Below, one piece after another: positions 54,116 to 64,000 of a stretch of 64,000 bases of DNA (position 1 is the stretch's first letter; each line of letters starts with the position of its first letter). This DNA comes from Ampelomyces quisqualis. Taxonomy: Eukaryota; Ascomycota; Dothideomycetes; Pleosporales; Phaeosphaeriaceae. A model generated the notes under the pieces. It was given only the letters and a program-made list of their open reading frames with translations, had not been told where the DNA came from and did no database searches. Both the position numbers and the translations under genes were made by a program. The stretch lies in the NCBI GenBank assembly GCA_018398575.1, contig JAGTXZ010000019.1:1612001-1676000 (forward strand), in the 5' to 3' direction.

Positions 54116-56039
54116 ATGGAGAGTACCCGGCATCCACGTCCAAAATCCCACAAGTCTTCAAAAAGTCGTTCGCGATCAAGGCCACGACGATCAGACAACC
54201 AACCCTTGCACCGCATTTTATCCAGCCAATTCCCAGACGACCACTCGGTCTACCATCAGGAAGAAGGCGAGGGGACACACATTGATACGGACGCAGCTTC
54301 CTTGCACAAAACAGAAACCCAAAGACGAGATACAGACAGCTCGAGTAGCGACGATGATAAGGCCAAAGGGAAAGAAGAGAGGGATGTGGATGAGGAAAAG
54401 GACGAAGCTGCACATCGAGACGAGATGACTTATGAAGAAATAAGAGGGGGCGTTCCGTACGAGCACGATGTGGAGGTACCCCCACCGTTGAAGCCAAAGA
54501 AGTCTGCAAAATCGATTAAAGATCCAAATCTTGTGACATGGGACTCGGACCATGATCCCAAAAACCCCAAGAATTGTAAGTCGGTGGCACTTTTCTTTTT
54601 GGGTACTTTGGAATTATGCACTGACTCGATTCCAGGGTCGATGAAGAGAAAGTGGGCCGCGACGCTGATTGTGTCATGCTTCACACTCGTGTCGCCCATC
54701 TCGTCTTCCATGATCGCGCCCGCCCTGACATCAATATCCGCCGAGTTCGGTATCACGAATCAAGTGGAGGCTCAACTTACTCTGTCCATTTTCGTTTTGG
54801 CATATGCGATTGGGCCATTGTTCCTTGGACCACTATCTGAGGTATATGGCCGGGTCATTGTGCTGCAGCTTTCGAACCTATTCTACCTCGCTTGGAACCT
54901 GGGATGTGGGTTTGCCCAGAACTCAGGACAACTGATGGCCTTCAGATTCTTCAGTGGGTTGGGTGGTTCTGCGCCGCTGGCCATTGGTGGTGTAAGTCTT
55001 ACTGTTTTTATCTCTCTGAAAGATGCAGTGATTGACTAGCGGACAGGGAGTGCTTAGCGATACATTCTTCCCCGAACAACGTGGAAGAGCCATCTCAATT
55101 TATAGTCTCGCACCTTTGTTAGGGCCGGCAATCGGGCCAATTGCAGGTGGTTTTATCTCCCAAAACACGACATGGAGATGGTGTTTCTACGCCACGACCA
55201 TCTTCACTGCACTCGTACAATGCTTCGGGTTTTTCTTCCTCCAGGAAACGTATGCTCCCAAGCTGCTCGAATGGAAGCGAGATGAACTTCGAAAAGAGAC
55301 TGGAAACATGGAGCTGCACACGGAGTTCGACAGTCCGGACCGCACGCTACTTACCACGCTGAAAGTGGCTATGAAAAGGCCCTTTAAGCTTCTAGGCACG
55401 CAGCCTATCGTTCAGATCCTGGCATGTTACATGGCCTACCTGTACGGCCTGATGTACCTCATGCTATCGACATTCCCGATGTTGTGGTCCGACCGCTACG
55501 GCCAAAGCGTGGGTGTCGGCTCTCTGAACTTCATCTCCATGGGTCTGGGATTCTTCCTGGGCACGCAGATCACTGCCCCTCTGAATGATGCGCTCTACCG
55601 CCGTCTCAAGAAGAAAAACAATGGCGTGGGAAAACCAGAATTTCGCGTTCCTATTATGGTTCCAGCGTCGCTCTTGGTTCCTATTGGCTTGTTCTGGTAT
55701 GGTTGGAGTGCTCAAGCTGAGATCCATTGGATAATGCCAAATATTGGGGCGTGCATTTTTTGTGCAGGAGTAATAATAGGCTTCCAATGTATTCAGACAT
55801 ACCTTGTAGATTCGTACACAAGGTATGCTGCAAGTGCAATTGCGGCAGCGACAGTACTCAGGTCTTTGGCGGGATTCGGGTTCCCCCTATTTGCACCTGC
55901 CATGTACAACGCGCTGGACTTTGGCTGGGGAAACAGTCTTCTGGGATTCGTCGCATTAGGTTTGGGTGTTCCGGCGCCTTTTATGCTCTGGAAATTTGGA
56001 GAGAAGCTGAGGGGGAAAAGTAAATTCGCGGCAGGTTGA
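54116..56039 (+). CDS. DHA1-type MFS polyamine/drug transporter with long acidic N-tail
   Basis: Exons 54116-54575, 54636-54991 and 55047-56039 (introns 60 and 55 bp) give 602 aa. The first 140 residues are hydrophilic, Ser/Arg-rich and then Asp/Glu/Lys-rich, ending in DPKNPKNWSMKRKW, the usual DHA1 entry to TM1. Motif A is FLGPLSEVYGRVIV and motif C is APLLGPAIGPIAGGF; SGLGGSAPLAIGGGVLSDTF is restored by intron 2. The mid loop has FLQETYAPKLLEWKRDELRK and the end has YAASAIAAATVLRSLAGFGF, both typical of Tpo1/Flr1-like proteins. It exports polyamines, drugs or metabolites by family; substrate unknown. It is about 60 residues longer at the N-terminus than many relatives and different from the transporter at the left edge of the window. 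Confidence 0.92.
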
Positions 56040-59000
56040 AGACAGATCTGAACGTAAACATAGTACTTGGTACATCAGCCAGCAAACATGTATGTGCTGC
56101 TCTTGCAGTTTTCTTGCGATGTAGACCTCAAATATGTTAGCAGGCTGTACATAGAGCGATTGGTGGATTGCTGTAGTCGTATTCGCATCTTCAAAACCCA
56201 AAGTCCGGCAGTCCTATGCACTATGCACTATCGACGTTACCTACAGCGGTCCAGGGCTTCTGAATTCTGCGAAGGCTGTGTCTAGACTGAGCGAATGCAT
56301 GACGCCGTAAGAGCAGGTCTCGCAGACACACAGCTCACACTGCCGAATCCGTTGGTTTGAAGTAAAGCTTGTATGTTGTTGTGCATGCCAACCAGACCCT
56401 GGCCCAGGAGAGCGGCACTATAACAGCGTGACATATGTACAACATCAACGATTACTGCCTCTCGTGGTAACTAGTCGATCGCTTTCGTCACTTGTATACG
56501 AGGAACGCAAGTCATGCTTTTGTTGAAATACAGGATTTGGGAAGTCAGCACTCAATTGTTGAGCCGTAAATTGTCCATGAACTCATTTATGAAGAACGTG
56601 AATTCGTGTTGAATCGAGGATCGATAGTTCTTTACCGAGTGGAGGCACATGTAGCTAGCCATCACACCGGTCAAGCTAGGTCCTAGGTGGTAAGCAATGG
56701 GAGCGGTTGAAAATGCCGTGTTGACCCGGCACAAAGGCCACTCAAACTGACTTGCGGTCTGTGAGGTGTGAGGGCACGCCTGATGGACCATGGTCTAGAA
56801 GACTTGCTTCATGTATCGTACAAGAAGAGTGGTCCAAGAAGGCCGGGGGGCAGAAAAAGGTGTGTGCCCCGCGAACTCTAAAAAGAATGCGGATGCTTGT
56901 CAAGCATGTCCCCGTCAACCCCCCGGCCCCCTTGGGAACCGTTTGCGGCAGTGCAAAGTCACGCCTGCATGGTGAATCGACTCCGCGGCTGTGCTTCACT
57001 TGGCGCTATCAGCTTACCCACGTGTGTGATTCAGGAGTTGGATATTGAAATGTGTTGTTTTGCATGGCAGGATGGTGGTGTGCGGCTTCCGAGTTGATCG
57101 ACGGTACGCTAAGCGGTTGGCGCGGTTGTGTTTGCGCCCACCAGCTCGACTCTAATCCCATCTCAACCATCTCTTGCCCACACCCTCATTGACTCTCCAT
57201 GTGCGCTACTGATCCTCTGGTTGTACACAACCTTTGCCCAATTGTTTCCCTCCCCTTTATGGCTGTGTTGGCTCTCGTGAGGAGCAGGCAACACCTGGGC
57301 ACCGACCTCTGTTTGCTCACATTCATCAATGACCACCGCAACCAATGACAATCCGGAGCAGGCGCGATAGGTATGACTTTGATGGTAGGTTCTTCTTGCG
57401 CTCAGGCGAACGCGATCGGGCGAACACGTGAACCCCGAATTGCCACGATGAGTATTCAGCACGCGTGTTCGCGACAAGCGTCCTCGTCATGGAACACCAC
57501 GCAGGATCTCCTTTCTCAGTCTCTGAAAGCTACCTCGACAACCCCAATGGAGACCGAGATCATCTCAAACACCTGATGCGAAAGTGGCTATGCTTGCGGC
57601 TGGCGATGTTGTGCATCAGCAAGACCAAAGAGGCGGAAATACTTGATGTCGCATGATACCGCAAATTGCAAAGGCGGGAACATCGTCGATTTCTGTCTGT
57701 CTGGTGGCGGTGGGTGCTTGTCGTGGCAATGCTCGCAAACGAGTCAGAAGACCACTGGCAACCACTACCTGTCGTTGGTTAGCTCAGCCAGCACGTACTA
57801 ATCACCTTGGGCCACCACCTTGCGATGTCTCATTGCGCCTTCCGCCAGCGTACATCCGATGTTCCAAGTAGAGTATCTGGAGACCATTGAGTTAATTGCG
57901 CTTCGGAGTGCTGAGATCAACTGGCGGCTTTTGAGTAATGACTTGGCCTACCTGGCTGTCGCGCTGTCGCGCTGCCGCACTCTTGCCGGCTACAGACCAT
58001 CATGTGTGGTCGGACGCATCAGTGACAATTTGCGGTTGGAAAATCTACTAACAATGGGACTTAATCTATCGATGGTTTCTGCAAATCGAGGCAGATCTTC
58101 GTTCGGTTCTGCAAATCCTCTTTGGCCACATCCGGCTTTGACAACGCGCAAGTATACATCCCATGTAGGTCCGAAACAATTCCAGGCTAATGCGAAGGAA
58201 AAAGTCAGGTTGGACTTGACGTTCTATCCGAAGTGGCGACCTTGACTGCAACTGACATGCGTCGAAAGCCCAGGTTGAGTCTATAACTATTGCAGTACGC
58301 TCCAATACATAGGTAGGAGCGTCTGGCTGTCGAACGCGAGGTATCTGCTTGTTAATCCACGTTCAGATTGTCGCAGTACAGCCACATATGCTTGGCATTG
58401 GTGAACGGTTCCTGGAGGACTCGCTGAACATCAGCGGGAGAGGTGGATCAGCGAAGATGTCTATGCTCGCAGCGTTGTCCAAGTCGACGGACATGTGTGC
58501 ACAGCCAGTCGGTGCAGAAAAACAATGCGAGATCGTTGGAAAGGACCTCTTTCGCTAGCTACAGGCAGTGTTTTGAGGCTCTTCTGGTCCTCCCCCTATC
58601 GGACCGTGTTGGTGCAGTGCAGGACGCCCGCGACCGTGCTTCCATGCATACATCTGGTTCCACCTTGGACGGCTGTTCTAATGTCACTCGCGAGGAATCG
58701 GAAACAGATCCGCAATCTACGAGAGATCGAGTGGTATGCTTGCCTGGAATTATGACGCACTTTTGTTGACGTACAAGGCTTTTAGCGACATTCTTTGACA
58801 ACTCACCATATCACAGACTGGCACGCCAACAGCTTACCGCGCTTGATGATATTGCCAGGGGCTATCGGAACATGGATCAAAGCCAATTTTTTCTAACACG
58901 ATGCGCACCGCAAGCGTGAACGGCATGCCAGAATAGCTCTCACGTACAGTATGAAGCAAAAGTTTCGACGGCAAGGTAGCATGCAGGGAAGCTCGAGTGA

Positions 59001-60376
59001 TGGCGTTCACACGTAGCTGTCCGATTGCTTGCATGGCGCCTGTCTACACACCCTCAGTATATTACATGCAGTATGCACGTACAAGGCTTCGAACTGCGTC
59101 GGCAAATAGGGAGGCAGCGCGTATGTCTCCCGCGGGCCGCCAGCTGTGATCTGCAAGAACAAGGTATAGGTCCCCGTCTCTGCTGTTGGAGTGGTGTGGG
59201 ATTGCAACTGGGTGCGGACCATGTACCTCTTCAGCCGGTGCAGGTACCTCAGCCACTGACTGCGCTGGCCCGGCTCCTCGGCGAAATCGATTACTGGCAA
59301 TCATGAACCTCAGCGGTACAGCAGCTCGTCTCTATCCCACGCTACAAAGGCATTGTGTCCGGCATGGGGGATGCGGCCGGCTGCGGTTACTGCAACGGAG
59401 CACAAGCACGCGCGAGCACGAGCAACTCTGCAGGCCCTGCACCCACTTGGGGGCCGGGCTGTGTCTGGGAAAATTGCCCGCGTTCCAGCAATCGGCGTAC
59501 TGGGATGTTGTCTGAACTGGCTGCTGCGATGTGTGACTTGAGGGAGAGCTGGAGACGCCAGCCCTGCCGCCAAAAGGCAACCGGGCGCCTATCGTCGCCA
59601 TTACGCCACGCGTGCTGGGTGCCGCGTACAGCGGCTAGTGCATGTCACTCTTCGTCTTGAGTCTTGACGAGTGCGCAATTGGGGCCTAGAGCCACTGATC
59701 TTGGATGGACTGCCGCCAAGCGGGGCCATATACTCCGTATTGACCCATTGATCATCAGCCGCATGGTTCGCTGCCTACGCGTCCTGCCCTCCAGATCGCT
59801 TACCTCGCGCCGACTGCTGGCGTCAAGCAGGGCCACTCTGCACTCCGTACGCCGTCCATGGGTGCGAGTCAGCGGGGCGTGCTGTCTCGTGCCCCCAGGG
59901 CCCAGCAGCACAACATCGGAGCGACCGCGGGGCGGTTGCACAAGAGCCCTTGTTCGACAAGCAGCACGATGCAGTCGATCCCTGAAGGCACTGCGCCCAG
60001 GGTGCCCGGATTATGCAAGCGATTCAACGGCTTGCGGGATCCAAATATGACGCTCGTGCTCACTCGGCGCATCTGCTAATCCCGGACGGGCGAGCATCCT
60101 GGCCCGCCTCTGGAATTTTGCAACTACCTCATGCTCCAGCCAGGTTCACACTACCCCAAAGTCTGCTAAGGGAAACTCCTGCAGCTTGAACAGCGCCCGG
60201 CAAGCGAAGCATCACCTCGCCGCCCTAGCCCGCCCGCAAGCATGTGTTTAAATACTCACACTTCCGCTGCCTCCCCGGTGCAAGCGGGCTTTGACTCCCA
60301 CCATTCGATGTGATCTTCGTTTGGCTCCCACTTGTTGTCGTTCACGCTCTGCACTGCACGCTCGTTGGTCACTGCC
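56040..60376. other. Gene-poor region of 4.3 kb
   Basis: No recognisable gene. Several frames of 90-141 codons (for example 57820-58245 plus, 59300-59007 minus) overlap frames on the other strand and match nothing known. TACTCCGTA occurs at 59731-59739. The right end is the promoter of the glycosyltransferase. Confidence 0.35.
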
Positions 60377-62042
60377 ATGTTTCCCTTTTCTTTTGCCCTG
60401 TTTCCCAATTGGAGTTGGTTTTGTATATTCGTCGCAATCTTGTAAGTTTGCCTCTGCGTGTTACCTGCTGCACCTGACCGCTTTACTTCCCTTGGACACG
60501 GAAACTGACTGGCGCCAACAGCTTGTTTCGATATGTCAGACTATGGGTCAACCTCGCAAGTTATTGGACGTATATGCCCATCCAGCCTATTGACGATCCC
60601 ACCATCACATCCAAAGACATGACCGTCATTATTCCGACCGTCGCCGAGGATATTCGGCAACTGAAGGAGACCGTCCAGAGCGCATACCACCTTGAACCCC
60701 TCGAGCTCCTCCTGGTGACACCGGACTCCAAAGTCAAGCGTGTGTATCAGATGGTGGAGGAATTGGGCAACCCCAAGTTGATCCAAGTGCTGTCAGTAAG
60801 CCAAGCCAACAAACGTCGGCAGTTATGTCGAGCAATCCCAGAGGTCGAGACAAAGATTACTCTTCTGCTCGATGACGATGTGTGGCTCCCTGAGAAATTC
60901 ACCAAATGGATCCTGGCTCCCTTCGAGGATCCGCGAGTGGGTGGTGTTGGCACAAATCAACAGCTGCGCCGCTTCAACCGCTCTAGCATCTGGGAGTTCC
61001 TGGGTGCCATCTATTTGGTCAGGAGAACATTCGACTGCACAGCCTGCAACTGGATTGATGGTGGTCTGCCGTGCCTCTCTGGACGAGCCGTGGCGTATCG
61101 CTCCGAGATCCTCCAAGACCCTAACTTCACCTACGGTTTCACGCACGAGACGTGGGGCAGCGATCACTTTCTGAATGCCGACGACGACAACTTCATCACA
61201 CGATGGCTTTTCTCGCACGATTGGAAAATCCAGCTGCAAAACCACCGCGAATGCGAAGTAGAGACAACACTCGAGAACGACTCAAAGTACTTGCGTCAGT
61301 GTTTGCGCTGGGTGCGCTCTAACTGGAGGAGCAACCTGACCAGCCTGAGCGAAGGCCGAATGTGGTAGTGAGTAGCTCCGCTCTTTGCACAGTTTTTCGC
61401 ACTTGGTCTTGTTACGTGCCAAGCCTACCCCTGCTTACTCTGCCGGCATGCACTCTGGCAATTCGCTAACCCATTCGCGCGCCACAGCAAGTTCCCATGG
61501 TCCCTTTATGCCGTCTTCCAGACCACTCTTACGCAGTGGGCATTCCTCCTCGATTGCCTCTTGTTCGTGTCCTTCTACTTCGCCTTGTCTGAGGCCGGAT
61601 ACTACGCGGTTGAGGGCGAGCTGCAGCCTCACGGAGACGTGGAACAGCCGCGCTCACTCTTCTGGGCTCTATACCTGGCACACTTTGTCTTTGCAAAAAC
61701 GATCAAACTCGCCCCACACTTGCTGAGGAATCCGGGTGATTTCCGGTTTGTGCCAGTTTCGGTGCTTTTTGGTTATTTCCACAACCTTATCAAGCTGTAC
61801 GGCTTCATCACAGTTACGGAGGTATGTTTCACACGCTTTTCCCGCAGACCAGCCTCGCACATGGAATACTAACCGCCTCGCGACAGACAACGTGGGGCAC
61901 TCGCGAAGGCGCCGATGCCGATGACAACATCAGGATGCTGCCAATCCCGCCAATGGCAACCATCACTCCTCCTCTAACGCCCCCTCCCGGAGGCCGCAAC
62001 CTCCGCGAGAGAGGCTTCTGCATTCCATCTACTTTGAGTTGA
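60377..62042 (+). CDS. GT2 polysaccharide synthase, fungal Cps1-like
   Basis: Membrane glycosyltransferase of family 2, related to hyaluronan/chitin/cellulose synthases and to cryptococcal Cps1-type enzymes. Exons 60377-60441, 60522-61367, 61488-61821 and 61887-62042 (introns 80, 120 and 65 bp) give 466 aa. The first exon encodes a hydrophobic start (MFPFSFALFPNWSWFCIFVA). Catalytic marks in order: MTVIIPTVAED, LLLDDDVWLP (first Asp motif), GTNQQLRRF, GLPCLSGRAVAYRSEIL, NADDDNFITRWLF (catalytic Asp region) and QCLRWVRSNWRSN (Q..RW product-binding motif). Two or more TM segments follow (TQWAFLLDCLLFVSFYFAL and VSVLFGYFHNLIKLYGFIT), then a Pro-rich tail. The donor sugar and product are not determined by sequence. 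Confidence 0.9.
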
Positions 62043-64000
62043 ACGCAATTTTTCTCTTTCATATTAGCGCATTTTGGCCTCGGCGATATTAGTCCCTGAA
62101 GCAGTAATTTTAGATGATTGACGATCAATACGGAGTACGTGTGTGAGCATGTTCTTTTTACTCATCCTTTGATAGAGCACCGGTTGGGGTAGCTCGCGGT
62201 TCATCAAAATGGGACGGCTTGAGTCAGCGGTGTTCGGGTGTTAAGAGACACTGCTGGTGCAAACTTGCCATGTTTGCTCGCGTTCGGGGCTGGAAGGCAT
62301 AGCAACCATGTAGTTTTTACAATCATCCATACAACATGTAAGCGGCACCCGCACTTTCTTTGCTAACGTTCCATCTTGGAGTTTGTGAACTTCCAATGGC
62401 ATACTTCAAGTTGCAGCGGTGGAAATGATCTGCGAGACTGAAATCCGATTTCATGTGCCAACCACAATATTGTTGCCAACTCCCACGCTGCACGGACTCG
62501 GCATAGCGCGAACCATCATCACCCGCATACACGGCACCGCGTAACTAAAGGATCCTGGCGCAAGCTCTCCGTCGTGCTCGATATATATACGAAACAAGCA
62601 ACGAGCCGCAGCGACCGACATTGACTGGGCGACCCAGCTGGCGGCAGGGACCGCAAGGTACCTTATGGCGAGAAAATCTGCCATGTACTCCGTACAACTC
62701 ATCGAGAATGATTTCGGGCCTAGATCAGGTGAGCTTGCGGGTCTCAAACCGTGCTCATAGGATTGATCAACCGCGTCGAAATTGGGGATGTGACTCCGTA
62801 CACACGGCAAGTGTCGAGGCCATATTGACGCTACGCAAATGGACAGAACCATGCCGTGCCGGGATGGCAGGTGGATCAAGTATCCGTACCTGGGTACCAT
62901 TTCGGCTTCCCAGCTTGGGCCCTGGGGCTCAGCCCCTCACGGACATGTCCCCGCTTGGGCCCATCGCTTGCGCCGACAATAACAATACGGAGTAATAATG
63001 GGCGGAGAATTATGAAAGTCACAGCAGACAAACACAAGCAGCCGCCCCGATCCTGTCGGCGCCAGTCAACTAGTTGTGCATGCGCCCTTGACGCCGGAAA
63101 CCGGTACTTGCCCGTATCGTCAAGCATCAGCTGCAGTAAGCTTCTTGACGAAGACCCATGAAATTGGCGCATGGCTGCCACCTACTTTGCGCCTCCAAAA
63201 TGGATTCCGATGGCGCTGAGAGGTCAAGACCGATGGCGTCCGAAAGTCCTCCCTCTCCACCCTCCAACAGGCAAGCGGGCCTGCATCCTGCGGGTCTTAG
63301 CTGGGGCTCAAGCAGCGCCGGCCTTCTCATGCACTCTTGTTTCGCCGAACCCCATCATTCATCATCGTGCAGAAGCAGTCGACTTTTCCTCCCTGCCGGC
63401 CCATGTCACCACGCACAGAAGCTGACACCGGGACTCGAGCAAACTCTGGTTTGACAGCATGAGCGCCACGGATGACCCTGCGACCTTGACGCGAGTAATA
63501 AGTAAGGGAAACGAGACCCTTTGTTCAAACCTTATGCCCGTCATCCCGTCCCGCAGGTCTGTGTGTCCGACGTCCGTCCTCCAAGAAGGCAGGGTGCCAG
63601 GCTGATGAATGTGATGCGCTAAGCTGGCGCCGAACGCGGCGCGACGCCAGTTCTGTTCTCCACGTCCCGGCCAGCTAGCTGCTGTGATTGTGCAGCACGA
63701 GCAACACTCTCGCGTTGACCAGGAATGTCACTACCCGTCCCGAGACCTGCGCTCTCTCCAGCATGTCATCAACACGGAGGACGAGGTACATGGCCGTGCA
63801 GAGTGTGTAGACTGGCCACGCAGCGAGTGCCATGGCCCGGAGCCCCGATGCAGCTCTTCGCAAGTCAATGACCAACCCAAACCACATTTTTGGCAAATGA
63901 CACAAAGCCATTGGTACCTGGCCAAGTAACGTTGCTGAAAACAGGTGAATCGCCCAAGATGACCCGACTTGCTCCGTTTCCATCATGCAAGGAGACGCGA
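62043..64000. other. Intergenic region to window end
   Basis: No recognised gene in about 2 kb. TACGGAGTA or its complement occurs at 62129-62137, 62686-62694 and 62986-62994. A minus-strand frame at 63986-63675 (103 codons, ATG start, hydrophobic stretches such as LRAMALAAWPVYTLCTAMYL) could be a small membrane protein, but its neighbourhood and strand shadow make this weak. Confidence 0.35.

Noticed and set aside
57820..58245. Plus-strand frame of 141 codons in the 56-60 kb gap
   Set aside because: No known motif, and the best start is not well placed; too weak to call a gene.
1..64000. tRNA, rRNA and CRISPR arrays
   Set aside because: I looked for the tRNA T-arm consensus GGTTCRANNCY with a matching acceptor stem and for regularly spaced identical repeats; only isolated GGTTC-like words were found and no array.

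Overview
The window looks like nuclear DNA of a filamentous ascomycete. The genes are broken by short spliceosomal introns (most 43-82 bp, GT-AG, often with a CTAAC/CTGAC-like branch site). It carries a White Collar-2 type GATA/PAS regulator, a Zn2Cys6 regulator, fungal DHA1 transporters and a Cps1-like glycosyltransferase. AT-rich islands and genes with in-frame stops resemble repeat-induced point mutation. A Dothideomycete (Pleosporales-like) is my inference; nothing here proves it.

Layout. 0-8 kb: a five-exon DHA1 MFS transporter diverges from a three-exon 2-oxoglutarate/Fe(II) oxygenase; then come an unrecognised coding fragment beside a perfect hairpin, a membrane RING-like protein and a prolyl-4-hydroxylase-like oxygenase. 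8-22 kb: a housekeeping stretch with a Rax1-like RGS membrane protein, an Rmd1/Rmd8-type DUF155 protein with a GC-AG intron, a broken protein kinase, a DUF2237 gene, an ELL-like elongation factor and the APC/C E2 enzyme UBE2C/Ubc11. 22-28 kb: a gene-poor, partly AT-rich island with tandem repeats and no intact gene. 28-32 kb: a hexose transporter and a membrane J-domain protein. 32-36 kb: an accessory patch with two F-box-like relics and a six-exon gene of unknown family that I assembled from fragments, beside a second AT-rich island. 36-45 kb: a two-domain fasciclin protein, a Zn2Cys6 regulator, a STAND/NACHT relic, an unknown intronless ORF and WC-2. 45-49 kb: an intronless RAD50 divergent from WC-2. 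49-60 kb: a gene-poor region with a decayed two-copy-domain gene, one intact DHA1 transporter and otherwise no recognisable gene. 60-64 kb: a four-exon GT2 polysaccharide synthase followed by intergenic DNA rich in a recurring 9-mer.

How the genes fit together. Conserved single-copy genes (WC-2, RAD50, UBE2C, ELL, DUF155, RGS) form intact blocks separated by accessory patches. Those patches hold relics of families that often expand and decay in fungi (F-box, kinase, STAND). No secondary-metabolite backbone enzyme or CRISPR-like array is present, and I saw no tRNA or rRNA gene. The most unusual items are the cryptic gene at 33.6-34.7 kb, the decayed duplicated-domain gene at 50.6-51.4 kb and the over-represented motif TACGGAGTA. 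All splice models were read by eye and checked for frame; none is supported by transcript data.
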